Source: Variovorax paradoxus
Lineage (GTDB): Bacteria > Pseudomonadota > Gammaproteobacteria > Burkholderiales > Burkholderiaceae_C
NCBI GenBank assembly: GCA_016806145.1
Contig: CP063166.1
Coordinates: forward strand, 5,208,001-5,272,000
Reading direction: 5' to 3'
Length of the DNA stretch: 64,000 nucleotides
Below the pieces are notes generated by a model. The model was not told the origin of the DNA. It worked only from the letters and a program-made list of their open reading frames with translations, and searched no databases. The translations under genes and the position numbers were made by a program. This document shows, piece after piece, positions 55,192 through 63,634 of the stretch; positions within the stretch are counted from its first letter, which is position 1; each line of letters begins with the position of its first letter.

Positions 55192-56220
55192 ATGCACCGT
55201 CGATCCTTCCTCGCGGCCAGCGCCGCCACCCTCGCCGCTCCGGCCGTCCTCGCGCAGGGCGGCAACGGCCGGCTCACCCCGCTCAAGTTCACGCTCGACT
55301 TCCGCATCAACGGCCAGACCGCGCCCTTCTTCCTCGCGCTGGCCAGGGGCTACTACAAGGAGGAAGGGCTCGACGTGAGCATCGACACCGGCGCCGGCTC
55401 GGTGGCTTCCATCACCCGCATCGCCAGCGGCGTCTACCAGCTCGGGCTGGGCGACATCAGCTCGCTGGTCGAGTTCAATGCACAGAACCCCGGTACGCCG
55501 GCGGTGCAGGCCGTCTACCAGTACTACAACCGCGCGCCGTTCGTGATCATCGGCCGCAAGGACCGCGGCGTGACCGGCGACTTCAAGAGCCTCGCGGGCA
55601 AGAAGGTGGCGGCCGCCGCGGTCGAATCGACGCGGCGCGCCTGGCCGCTGGTCGCGCGCAGGCAGGGCCTGCGCGCCGACGCCTTCCAGTGGCAGACCAC
55701 CGACTTCAGCGCGCGCGACAACGTGATGGTGCGCGGCGACGTCGATGCCGCCACCTACTTCCACGATTCGGCGGTCTCGCTGTTCGCGCGCATGGGGCCC
55801 GAGACGCTGTCGGTGCTCAAGTACGCCGACGCGGGCGTCGACCTCTACGGCAACGCCATCCTCGCGAGCAGCAACCTGGTGGCGCAGAACCCGAAGCTGG
55901 TGGCCGCCTTCCTGCGCGCGAGCAACCGCGCCATCGTCGAGACCTTCGCCGATCCGGGGCCGAGCATCGCGGCCATGCGCCAGCGCGAGCCCATCCTCGA
56001 TGAGAAAATCGAGCGCGAGCGCTGGGGCATCACGGCCCAGTACGTGGGCGCCGCCGACACGCGCGGCCACGGCCTCGGCGACATCCGCAAGCTGACGCTG
56101 GAACGGCAGGTCGACGAGGTGGCCGACGTCTTCGGTCTGAAGGTCAAGCCCGCCTCCGACGCCATCTTCAACACCACGATGCTTCCATCGCGCACCGAAC
56201 GCACACTTCCCAAGGCATGA
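55192..56220 (+). CDS. ABC transporter substrate-binding protein (NMT1/SsuA type), no membrane partner adjacent
   Basis: 342 aa. A Tat-like signal (MHRRSFLAASAATLAAPAVL, cleavage near LAQGG) is followed by LKFTLDFRINGQTAPFFLAL, GAGSVASITRIASGVYQLGL and RGDVDAATYFHDSAV. It is a paralogue in type of the receptor at 35900 but has no ATPase or permease gene beside it. The stop overlaps the next start (ATGA) so it is coupled to the deaminase. NMT1-type receptors often bind pyrimidines, purine-like rings or aromatic acids. Its promoter mirrors that of the Rieske oxygenase gene. Confidence 0.9.
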   Translation: MHRRSFLAASAATLAAPAVLAQGGNGRLTPLKFTLDFRINGQTAPFFLALARGYYKEEGLDVSIDTGAGSVASITRIASGVYQLGLGDISSLVEFNAQNPGTPAVQAVYQYYNRAPFVIIGRKDRGVTGDFKSLAGKKVAAAAVESTRRAWPLVARRQGLRADAFQWQTTDFSARDNVMVRGDVDAATYFHDSAVSLFARMGPETLSVLKYADAGVDLYGNAILASSNLVAQNPKLVAAFLRASNRAIVETFADPGPSIAAMRQREPILDEKIERERWGITAQYVGAADTRGHGLGDIRKLTLERQVDEVADVFGLKVKPASDAIFNTTMLPSRTERTLPKA

Positions 56221-56744
56221 ACTCCCCCAGCACCACCACCCCCACCTACCCGGCCGAAACCGCGCTCGACGAACGCGACGGCCGCTACCTGCGCAAGGCC
56301 ATCGTCTGGTCGCACCTCGCGCGCCGGCGCGGCAACCGCCCCTTCGGCTCGGTCATCGTCTCGGCCGCGGGCGAAGTGCTCTGCGAGGCCTACAACAACA
56401 CCGGCGAGACCGGCGACTGCACCGGCCATGCCGAGACCAACGCGATCCGCGCGCTCGCGGGCCGCGGCATCTCGCGCGAGGAGCTGGCCGGCGCCACGCT
56501 CTATGCCTCGGGCGAGCCCTGCGTGATGTGCGCGGGCGCGATCTTCTGGTCGAACATCGGCCGCGTGGTGTTCGGCATCGACGCCGAGCGGCTGCGCGTG
56601 TTCCGCGGCGAGCGGCAGGACCAGCGCGATGCCGAGCTGTCTTGCCGCGACGTGTTCCGCGCCTCGCCGCATCCGATCGAATGCATCGGCCCGGCGCTGG
56701 TCGACGAGGCCAGCGCGGCGCACGACGGCGCCTGGAAGACCTGA
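56217..56744 (+). CDS. Nucleoside/nucleobase deaminase (cytidine deaminase-like fold)
   Basis: 175 aa. The zinc site is H71-A-E73 (TGHAETNAI) with C102-V-M-C105 (GEPCVMCAGAI), the pattern of the guanine/cytosine/tRNA-adenosine deaminase group. E73 is the proton shuttle. It removes an amino group from a nitrogen heterocycle as ammonia. Coupling by ATGA overlap to the receptor gene upstream suggests it acts on the imported compound. The C-terminal 35 residues (HPIECIGPALVDEASAAHDG) vary in the family. The substrate is not identified. Confidence 0.9.
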   Translation: MNSPSTTTPTYPAETALDERDGRYLRKAIVWSHLARRRGNRPFGSVIVSAAGEVLCEAYNNTGETGDCTGHAETNAIRALAGRGISREELAGATLYASGEPCVMCAGAIFWSNIGRVVFGIDAERLRVFRGERQDQRDAELSCRDVFRASPHPIECIGPALVDEASAAHDGAWKT

Positions 56745-56764
56745 AGCGGCGCACCGCGAGGACC

Positions 56765-56770
56765 TAGACT
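56765..56770 (+). promoter_or_regulatory. -10-like hexamer TAGACT just before ureD
   Basis: TAGACT ends 7 nt before the ATG at 56778 and no Shine-Dalgarno sequence follows. CTGAAG at 56741-56746 could be a weak -35 with an 18-bp spacer. A transcript would be leaderless. Confidence 0.4.
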
Positions 56771-56777
56771 CCCCCGC

Positions 56778-57608
56778 ATGCCCTGGCACGCCCGCCTCCA
56801 TCTCTCCTACCGCCACGAAGCCGAGCGCACCGTCGCCCGCTTCCGCCACGACGGCCCGCTGCGCATCCTGCAGAGCCTCTACCCCGAGGGCGACACCGTC
56901 TGCCACAACGTGCTGGTGCATCCGCCGGGCGGCCTGGTGGGCGGCGACACGCTCGAGATCGAGGTCGAGGCCGCCGCGGGCAGCCATGGCCTGGTGACCA
57001 CGCCCGGCGCCTCGCGCTTCTACCGCAGCGAGGGCGAGCGCGCGGTGCAGCGCACCCGGCTGCGCCTGGCGGCCGGCGCGCGGCTCGAATGGCTGCCGCT
57101 CGAGGCCATCTGCTACAGCGGCTGCGTGGCCGAGAACCGCATCGCCATCGAGGCCGAACCCGGCGCCGAGATGATCGGCTGGGACGTGACGGCGCTGGGC
57201 CTGCCGCATGCGCGCCAGCCCTTCGAGCGCGGCAGCCTGCTGCAGCACATCGAGGCGCCCGGCGTGTGGCTCGAGCGCGGCCGCATCGACGCGGCCGACC
57301 AGCGGCTGCTGCAAAGCCCGCTGGGCCTGGGCGGCCACCGCTGCCTGGCTTCGCTGTTCTACGTGGCGGGCACGCCGGCCGCGCGCGCCCGGCGCGAGGC
57401 GCTGCTCGCGTTCGCGCGCGAACGCATCGAGGCCCAGGGCCTGGCCGACAGCGCCGGTGCCACCAGCCCGCATGCCGAGGTGGTGCTGCTGCGCGTGCTC
57501 GCGCCGGTGGTCGAACCCGCGATGCGGCTGCTGCGCCAGGTGTGGCAGGACTGGCGCGCCGAGCTGTGGTCGCTGCCGGCCGCCACGCCGCGCATCTGGT
57601 CGACCTGA
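56778..57608 (+). CDS. ureD: Urease accessory protein UreD, away from urease genes
   Basis: 276 aa, the normal UreD (UreH) length. The family signature GGLVGGDTLEIEVEAAAGSH (about 54-73) followed by TTPGASRFYRSEG is unmistakable. UreD binds apo-urease and with UreF and UreG guides nickel insertion. In relatives it precedes ureA; here it follows the deaminase by 33 bp and the next gene is a diguanylate cyclase. No other urease gene is in the window. It is either displaced from the main operon, an extra copy, or serves another nickel enzyme. Confidence 0.93.
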   Translation: MPWHARLHLSYRHEAERTVARFRHDGPLRILQSLYPEGDTVCHNVLVHPPGGLVGGDTLEIEVEAAAGSHGLVTTPGASRFYRSEGERAVQRTRLRLAAGARLEWLPLEAICYSGCVAENRIAIEAEPGAEMIGWDVTALGLPHARQPFERGSLLQHIEAPGVWLERGRIDAADQRLLQSPLGLGGHRCLASLFYVAGTPAARARREALLAFARERIEAQGLADSAGATSPHAEVVLLRVLAPVVEPAMRLLRQVWQDWRAELWSLPAATPRIWST

Positions 57609-57684
57609 AGCGCCCCGCCGTGGCGGCGGCGCGGAGGCTTCGGCTACAGTCCCGCACCTCCCCGCCTCACGACCCGCCGCCAGA

Positions 57685-59265
57685 GTGACTCTCCGAAAAT
57701 CCGCTCGCAGCCTGGTTGTCCGCCTCCTGGTGATGGGGCTGGTGATGGCGATCGTCGGCACCGCCGCCAGCTACATCCAGCTCAGCCGCTTCCTGCGCGA
57801 GGACCTGACGCAGTCGGTGGCCTCGCAGCAGACGGCGCTGGCCGCCTACGTGGCGCGCGACGTCGACAACTACCTGGTGGAACGGCTCGCCTTCCTCGAG
57901 CGGCTAGCGCAGGCCGTGCCGCCCGAGCTGCTGGCGCAACCCGCGGCGCTGCACGCCTGGCTGTCGGAGCGCGGCGCGCTGAACCCGCTGTTCCCGCTCG
58001 GCCTGGCGCTCGCCACGCCCGATGGCAGGCGGCTCGACGAGGAGGGCCAGTTCGCGACCGAGGCACTCGAATTCGCGGCCGCGCGCGCCGGCCGTCGCGC
58101 GGTGGGCCGGGCGCAAGCCACCGCGCAGCACCATGCGGCGCTGCCGATGGCCGTGCCGCTGCGCGACGGCAGCGGCGAGGTGGTGGCCGTGCTGCTCGGC
58201 ACCGCCGACCTCACGGCCGATGGCCTGCTCGATCACCTGCTCGAAGGCCGCGTGGGCCAGGCCGGCGGCATCCTCGTGATCTCGCCGCGCGACCGGCTGT
58301 TCGTCGCCTCGACCGATGCGACGATGATGCTCACCCCCACGCCGCCCGACGGCGTGAACCCGCTGCACGATCGCGCAATGGCGGGCTACCGCGGCAGCGG
58401 CACCACGCGCAACGCCCGCGGCATCGACGAGATCTCGGCCATCGCCTCGGTGCCGACCACCGGCTGGTTCGTGGTCGCGCGGCTGCCGGTGGCGGAGGCG
58501 CTGGCGCCGGTGGCGCGCATGCAGGCCTTCATCCTGCAGCAGCGCGCGCCGGCCGTGACGATGGTGCTGATCGTGATCGGCCTGATCATGACCTGGCTGC
58601 TGCGCCCGCTGCTGCGCGCCGCCGACCAGGCCGACCGCATGACGCGCGGCGAGCTGCCGCTGGCGCCGCTGCGCGTGGTGCGCGACGACGAGATCGGCCA
58701 CCTGACGCAGGCCTTCAACCGGCTGCTGGCCAAGCTGGTCGACAACCAGCAGGCGCTGGCGCGGCTGGCTCACCACGACACGCTGACCGGCCTGCCCAAC
58801 CGCAAGCTGCTCGACGAGCGGCTGCAGCAGGCGCTGGCCCAGGCCGCGCGCCACGGGCAGCGGGTGGCGGTGCTCTACCTCGACCTCGACGGCTTCAAGC
58901 GGCTCAACGACACCCTGGGCCACGAGGCCGGCGACCTGGCGCTGCGCGAGATCGCGCGCCGGCTGCAGGCGCTGGTGCGGCAGACCGACACCGTGGCGCG
59001 CATCGGCGGCGACGAGTTCGTGCTGCTCGCCACCGGGCTTGCCGAGCCCGCGGAACAGGGCGCGCAGGTGCTGGCGCAGCGCTGCATCGAGGCGATCGCC
59101 GAGCCGCTGCAGCTGGCGCGCGCGCGCACGCTGATCGGCGTGTCGGTGGGCATCGCGCTGGGCGGCGGCGGCGAGACGCCGCGCGACCTGCTGGCGGCCG
59201 CCGACCAGGCGATGTACCGCGCCAAGCAGGACGGTCACGCCCACGCCTCGACCGCGGCGCGCTGA
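57685..59265 (+). CDS. Sensor diguanylate cyclase (dCache-like, HAMP, GGDEF)
   Basis: 526 aa from GTG 57685. The first membrane helix (about 10-30) and a second (about 290-312) flank a periplasmic sensor of roughly 260 residues, Cache-like (ISPRDRLFVASTDA, EISAIASVPTTGWFVVARLP). HAMP follows at about 313-360. The GGDEF domain has DTLTGLPNRKLLDERL, active-site GGDEF at 441-445 and an intact inhibitory RxxD (RQTD, 432-435), unlike the cyclase at 3304. It should be a feedback-inhibited c-di-GMP synthase responding to a small ligand. TACAGT at 57645-57650 may be its -10. Confidence 0.92.
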   Translation: MTLRKSARSLVVRLLVMGLVMAIVGTAASYIQLSRFLREDLTQSVASQQTALAAYVARDVDNYLVERLAFLERLAQAVPPELLAQPAALHAWLSERGALNPLFPLGLALATPDGRRLDEEGQFATEALEFAAARAGRRAVGRAQATAQHHAALPMAVPLRDGSGEVVAVLLGTADLTADGLLDHLLEGRVGQAGGILVISPRDRLFVASTDATMMLTPTPPDGVNPLHDRAMAGYRGSGTTRNARGIDEISAIASVPTTGWFVVARLPVAEALAPVARMQAFILQQRAPAVTMVLIVIGLIMTWLLRPLLRAADQADRMTRGELPLAPLRVVRDDEIGHLTQAFNRLLAKLVDNQQALARLAHHDTLTGLPNRKLLDERLQQALAQAARHGQRVAVLYLDLDGFKRLNDTLGHEAGDLALREIARRLQALVRQTDTVARIGGDEFVLLATGLAEPAEQGAQVLAQRCIEAIAEPLQLARARTLIGVSVGIALGGGGETPRDLLAAADQAMYRAKQDGHAHASTAAR

Positions 59266-59279
59266 GCGCCACCGTGCGG

Positions 59280-60152
59280 TCAGGCCGCAGCGTCCGTGCG
59301 CGGCAGCCGCAGGTGCTTCTTGAGGTGCTCGAACACCTGCCGCGTGACCGGGTTCACCACGTGGCTGCGCACGTAGAGGTGATAGGCCAGGTCGGGCAGC
59401 CGCGGCATGCCGTCGCCCACGCCGAGCACGCGCAGGCCCGCGTCGAGCTGCTCCACGCCACGCGCCGTCACGCCGAGCCCCGCGCGCAGCGCCGCCTTGA
59501 TGCCGATCAGGCTCGAGGAGGTGTAGCGCGGCGTCCAGGGCACGCCGGCCGCGTCGAGCGCCTCGTGGCCGATGCGCCGGAAGATGCTGGGCCCGTCGGC
59601 CATGATCAGCGGCACCGGCTTCGCGCGGTCGTGCACGTAGCCCGCGGCGCACAGCCACACGGTCGGCGAGTTGCGCAGCACCACACCCTCGAACTGGGTG
59701 TCGATGCGGTTCGAGATGATCATGTCGACCTCGCCGCGCTTGAGCGAGGTCATGAGGTAGGGGCTGCGCGCCACGTGGATGTCGAGCTGCAGCAGCGGCG
59801 AGGTGCGCGCCACCTCGGTCAGCAGCAGCGGCAGCATGGTCTCGGCCACGTCGTGCGGCGCGCCGATGCGCAGGTTGCCCTCGAGCTGGCCCTCGCGCAG
59901 GCTGCGCAGCGCCTCGTCGTTGAGCGCCAGCAGGTGGTGCGCGTAGTTGAGCAGGCGCTGGCCGTGCTCGGTCAGCCGCTTCTGCCGGCCCTGCTTGGCG
60001 AACAGCGGATGGCCGATCTGCTCCTCGAGCCGCTGCATCTGCTGCGTGACGGCCGACTGCGTGCGGTCCAGGTGCACCGCCGCGGCGGCAAAGCTGCGAT
60101 GGGTGACGACGGCCGCGAGCGTGCGCAGCAGTTCGAGGTCGAGCGTGGGCAT
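59280..60152 (-). CDS. LysR-type regulator divergent from the cysteine dioxygenase-like gene
   Basis: 290 aa. The HTH (about 1-60) reads LDLELLRTLAAVVTHRSFAA and RTQSAVTQQMQRLEEQIGHPLF. The effector domain follows (about 90-275), with NLRIGAPHDVAETMLPLLL. It faces the cysteine dioxygenase-like operon across 106 bp and carries a near-perfect inverted repeat with a T-N11-A core 2-18 bp before its own start, typical of autorepression with activation of the divergent genes. The inducer may be a sulfur amino acid (inference). Confidence 0.92.
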   Translation of the reverse strand: MPTLDLELLRTLAAVVTHRSFAAAAVHLDRTQSAVTQQMQRLEEQIGHPLFAKQGRQKRLTEHGQRLLNYAHHLLALNDEALRSLREGQLEGNLRIGAPHDVAETMLPLLLTEVARTSPLLQLDIHVARSPYLMTSLKRGEVDMIISNRIDTQFEGVVLRNSPTVWLCAAGYVHDRAKPVPLIMADGPSIFRRIGHEALDAAGVPWTPRYTSSSLIGIKAALRAGLGVTARGVEQLDAGLRVLGVGDGMPRLPDLAYHLYVRSHVVNPVTRQVFEHLKKHLRLPRTDAAA

Positions 60153-60153
60153 C

Positions 60154-60170
60154 CATTAATTTTATTGATG
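60154..60170. promoter_or_regulatory. LysR operator next to the LysR start
   Basis: CATTAAT-TTT-ATTGATG is a 7-bp inverted repeat with one mismatch and contains T-N11-A (60156-60168). It begins 2 bp from the LysR start codon and lies upstream of the divergent promoter at 60191. Confidence 0.6.
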
Positions 60171-60190
60171 TGTTTTGCGCCCGTGCTGGA

Positions 60191-60219
60191 TTGTTCGGCG
60201 GCGCCGGGCTCACTACAGT
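60191..60219 (+). promoter_or_regulatory. Sigma-70-type promoter of the cysteine dioxygenase-like operon
   Basis: TTGTTC (-35, 60191-60196) and TACAGT (-10, 60214-60219) with a 17-bp spacer. The start codon at 60259 follows an AGGAG site. This is the best promoter match I found in the window. Confidence 0.65.
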
Positions 60220-60258
60220 GGCTGCACAGAAATCAGGCAGCCCCACAGGAGAAACCGC

Positions 60259-60849
60259 ATGAGCACCGCATCCGTCCCGCGCCGCGAGGCCGTCCAGAAC
60301 GCCATCGGCCAGATGAAGAAAACCATCGACGGCGGTGAACCGACGCGCGAGAAGCTGGCCGAGGTACTCGAAACACTGCAGGGCCTGGCGGCCCGCACCG
60401 AGTACTGGCAGGCCGGCGACTACCCGCCGCCCGAGCCCGGCGAGCACCAGGCGCGCTACCTGATCGCCGAGGACGCCGACCAGAGCTATGCGCTCTATCT
60501 CAACGTGATGCGCCCGGGCAAGCGCATCGTGCCGCACAACCACACGACCTGGGCCTGCATCGCCGCGGTGGAAGGCACCGAACACAACCGCGTCTACCAG
60601 CGGCTGGACGACGGCTCGGTGCCCGGCGTGGGCCGGCTCGAGGAGACCGCGCTGGTGGTGGTCGCGCCCGGCGCCGGCATCGCGCTGATGCCCGAGGACA
60701 TCCACTCGGTCGAGATCCAGGGCGAGCAGACCATCCGCCACCTGCACATGTACGGCCGCGCGCTCGAGACGCTGGACCGCCGCACCGCCTACGACCTCGC
60801 GGCCGGCACCTGCCAGACCATGGGCATCGGCGTGCAGACGCGGCGCTGA
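60259..60849 (+). CDS. Cysteine dioxygenase-like cupin
   Basis: 196 aa from ATG 60259. Cupin iron ligands are H93 and H95 ([16 protein letters not shown]) and H149 ([11 protein letters not shown]), the 3-His site of cysteine dioxygenases. Cys100 lies five residues after the second His, as Cys93 does in mammalian CDO, and Tyr165 (HLHMYG) matches its Tyr157 partner; most bacterial homologues have Gly instead of the Cys. Arg66 (QARYLI) matches the substrate-binding Arg60. The expected reaction is L-cysteine plus O2 to cysteine sulfinate. A related thiol substrate is possible. A rhodanese gene follows by 36 bp. Confidence 0.82.
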   Translation: MSTASVPRREAVQNAIGQMKKTIDGGEPTREKLAEVLETLQGLAARTEYWQAGDYPPPEPGEHQARYLIAEDADQSYALYLNVMRPGKRIVPHNHTTWACIAAVEGTEHNRVYQRLDDGSVPGVGRLEETALVVVAPGAGIALMPEDIHSVEIQGEQTIRHLHMYGRALETLDRRTAYDLAAGTCQTMGIGVQTRR

Positions 60850-60885
60850 ACCGGTTCCCCTCGCTTCCTTCATTTGCGTTCTCCC

Positions 60886-62466
60886 ATGACCTCCATCGAC
60901 CCGAAGACCCTCAAGCGCTGGCTGCACGACGGCGGCGAGATCGCTCTGCTCGACGTGCGCGAGCACGGCCAGTACGGCGAGTCGCACCTGTTCCACGGCG
61001 TGCCGCTGCCCTTCAGCCGGCTCGAGCTCGATGCACCGCGCCTGCTGCCGCGCCGCGGCGTGCGCGTCGTGACCTACGACGGCGGCGACGAAGAGAACCG
61101 GGGTGTCGCGGAGCGCGCCGCCGAACGCCTGCGGGCGCTGGGCTACGGCGACGTGCATGTGCTCGAAGGCGGCACGCGCGCCTGGCAGGCCGCGGGCCAT
61201 GCGCTGTTCGCGGGCGTGAACCTGCCCTCGAAGACCTTCGGCGAACTGGCCGAGGAGGCCTACCACACGCCGCGCATCGGCGCCGACGAACTCGCCGCCA
61301 TGCTCGCGCGCCGCGACGACGTGGTGGTGCTCGACGGCCGGCCCGTGAGCGAGTTCTTCAAGATGAACATCCCGGGCGCGACCTGCTGCCCCAACGGCGA
61401 GCTCGCCTACCGCGTGCGCCGACTCGTGCCCGATGCGCGCACGACCATCGTCGTCAACTGCGCGGGACGCACGCGCAGCATCATCGGCGCGCAGACGCTG
61501 ATCAACCTCGGCGTTCCGAACCCGGTCTATGCGCTGGAGAACGGCACGCAGGGCTGGTACCTGGCCGACCACGCGCTCGCGCACGGCGGCACCGAGCGCT
61601 ATGCCGACGACAGCGGCAACTGCGAGCTGCGCGGCGCCGCGCAGGCACTGGCCGCGCGCTTCGGCGTGCCCACGGTCGATGCGCGCACGGTGCGCGACTG
61701 GGCCGGCGACGCGGGCCGCAGCCTGTTCCTGTGTGACGTGCGCACGCCCGAGGAATTCGCGGCCGGCAGCCTGCCCGGCGCGCAGCACACGCCGGGCGGG
61801 CAGCTGCTGCAGGCGGCCGATCAGTACCTGGGCGTGCGCGGCGCGCGGCTGGTGCTGTTCGACAGCGACGGCGTGCGCGCGCCCACGGTCGCGAGCTGGC
61901 TGCGCCAGATGGGCCACGACGCGAGCGTGCTCGAGGGCGGGCTCGCGAGCGGGTTGGCGCTCGAAGCGGTTGCCGCGCCCGCGCCGAAGCCGCTCGCCAC
62001 GATCGATGCGCGTGCGCTGTCGGCGCGCGTTGCGAACGGCGAGGTCGCGCTGGTCGACCTGCGCCCGGGCATGGCGTTCCGCGCTGGCCACATCGCGGGC
62101 GCGCGCTGGTCGATCCGGCCGCGGCTGGCGGACGACCTGCGCGGCGAGACGCGGCCTCTGGTACTCGTCGCCGACGACCCGGCGCTCGCCGCCTGGGCCG
62201 CCGCTTCCGAACTTTCGGACCACGCAGCACCGCTGCTGCTCGAGGGCGGCATCGCCGCGTGGCGCGCCGCCGGGCTGCCGCTCGAGGCCACGCCCGTGCT
62301 GCCCAGCGATGCCGACTGCATCGACTACCTGTTCTTCGTGCACGACCGCCACGACGGCAACAAGGAGGCCGCGCGCCGCTACCTCGCCTGGGAGACCGGG
62401 CTGGTCGCGCAGCTCGACGCGCAGGAGCGCGCCGCCTTCCGATTGCCGGGCGCGCCGCACGCGTAG
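60886..62466 (+). CDS. Protein with four rhodanese domains
   Basis: 526 aa from ATG 60886. Four rhodanese-like units at about 5-110, 130-240, 265-370 and 385-480. Only the second has an active-site Cys, Cys192 in VVNCAGRTRS; the others read TYDGGDEEN, LFDSDGVRA and VADDPALAA in that loop and should be inactive. The C-terminal tail ends DYLFFVHDRHDGNKEAARRY. The active domain should accept persulfide sulfur or transfer it to cyanide, thiol or sulfite. It is probably in one operon with the dioxygenase-like gene, so sulfite or thiosulfate handling in cysteine breakdown is likely. Confidence 0.88.
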   Translation: MTSIDPKTLKRWLHDGGEIALLDVREHGQYGESHLFHGVPLPFSRLELDAPRLLPRRGVRVVTYDGGDEENRGVAERAAERLRALGYGDVHVLEGGTRAWQAAGHALFAGVNLPSKTFGELAEEAYHTPRIGADELAAMLARRDDVVVLDGRPVSEFFKMNIPGATCCPNGELAYRVRRLVPDARTTIVVNCAGRTRSIIGAQTLINLGVPNPVYALENGTQGWYLADHALAHGGTERYADDSGNCELRGAAQALAARFGVPTVDARTVRDWAGDAGRSLFLCDVRTPEEFAAGSLPGAQHTPGGQLLQAADQYLGVRGARLVLFDSDGVRAPTVASWLRQMGHDASVLEGGLASGLALEAVAAPAPKPLATIDARALSARVANGEVALVDLRPGMAFRAGHIAGARWSIRPRLADDLRGETRPLVLVADDPALAAWAAASELSDHAAPLLLEGGIAAWRAAGLPLEATPVLPSDADCIDYLFFVHDRHDGNKEAARRYLAWETGLVAQLDAQERAAFRLPGAPHA

Positions 62467-62567
62467 CCCTCGCCTCCCGTTCCCCGTCTCCGCCAGTCCA
62501 CGGTCCGCGGCTTCGCGCCACGGTCCGGTCTTCGCTCGTCCTCGTCCGTTCCGTCCAGGAGTTCACC

Positions 62568-63599
62568 ATGTCGACTGCTTCCGGCCTTTCCACGCACCGT
62601 CCGTCCCGCATGCGCCGCGCGCGCTGGTTGTTCGCCGCCGCGTGGAGCGCGGCCCTCGTGCTGCAGGGCGCGGCGGCCGACCCGCTGCCCGCGCGCAACG
62701 GCTATCCCACGCAGGCGATCCGCTTCGTCTCGCCGTTCCCGCCCGGCGGCGGCAACGACGCCACCGCGCGCCTGGTGACCACGCGCCTGGCCGAGATCAC
62801 GGGCCAGCCGGCCGTGGTCGACAACCGCGGCGGCGCGGGCGGCAACATCGGCGCCAAGGCGGTGGCCGATGCCAAGGCCGACGGCTACACCGTGCTGACC
62901 TCGCAGGTCTCGATCATGGCGGTGAACCCCGCGCTGTACGCGGCGCCGGGCTTCGACCCGGTGAAGAACTTCGTGCCGATCACGCAGATCAACGCGGCGC
63001 CGCTCGCGCTGGTGGTGGAGGCGAACTCGCCGCTCAAGTCCTTCGCCGACCTGGCCGCGAAGGCCAAGGCCAGCCCCGGCAAGCTCACCTATGCGACGCC
63101 CGGCAACGGCACGCTCTCGCACCTGGTCGGGGTGGTGCTGCAGAAGGACAACGGCGTCGACATGACGCACGTGCCCTACAAGGGCGCCGGCCCCGCGCTC
63201 ACCGACCTGCTCGGCGGCCAGGTCGACGTGCTCGTGACCTCCACCGCCTCGGTCGCTGGCATGGTGCAGAACGGCAAGCTGCGCGTGCTGGCCGTGACCA
63301 GCCCGCGCCGCATCGGCGTGTTCGCGAAGGTGCCCACGCTCGAGGAACTGGGCTACGCCAACGCGCGCTTCGAGGACTGGTACGGCTTCTTCGCGCCGGC
63401 CGGCACGCCGCCCGAGCGCGTGGCCTATCTCAACGAGGCGATCGTGCGCACCCTGCACCTGCCCGAGGTCAACAAACAGGTGACCGACGGCGGCAGCGAG
63501 GTGGTCGCGAACACGCCCGAGGCCTTCGCGGCGCAGCTCAGGCAGGACATCGAGCGCTGGTCGCGCATCGTCAAGCTGTCGGGCGCGCGCGCCGACTAG
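62568..63599 (+). CDS. Bug-family (TTT) extracytoplasmic solute receptor
   Basis: 343 aa from ATG 62568 with CCAGGAG upstream. The N-terminal signal (MRRARWLFAAAWSAALVLQG, about 15-35) is followed by RFVSPFPPGGGNDATAR, VVDNRGGAGGNIGAKAVADA, THVPYKGAGPALTDLLGGQV and PTLEELG, the full Bug/TctC signature. Such receptors, very numerous in Burkholderiales, bind organic acids in the periplasm, often without an adjacent TctAB. Here it lies between a sulfur gene pair and a MetC-type gene, so a sulfur-containing or carboxylate ligand is possible but inferred. Confidence 0.93.
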   Translation: MSTASGLSTHRPSRMRRARWLFAAAWSAALVLQGAAADPLPARNGYPTQAIRFVSPFPPGGGNDATARLVTTRLAEITGQPAVVDNRGGAGGNIGAKAVADAKADGYTVLTSQVSIMAVNPALYAAPGFDPVKNFVPITQINAAPLALVVEANSPLKSFADLAAKAKASPGKLTYATPGNGTLSHLVGVVLQKDNGVDMTHVPYKGAGPALTDLLGGQVDVLVTSTASVAGMVQNGKLRVLAVTSPRRIGVFAKVPTLEELGYANARFEDWYGFFAPAGTPPERVAYLNEAIVRTLHLPEVNKQVTDGGSEVVANTPEAFAAQLRQDIERWSRIVKLSGARAD

Positions 63600-63634
63600 C
63601 ATCGGCGACCGCCTTCACGTCAGAGAAGAAGCCC

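Noticed and set aside
57904..62460. Very long minus-strand open frame opposite the cyclase, LysR and sulfur genes
   Set aside because: It lies antisense to several genes with clear domains and is rich in Arg, Gly, His and Ala as expected of a high-GC shadow frame. No motif is recognised.
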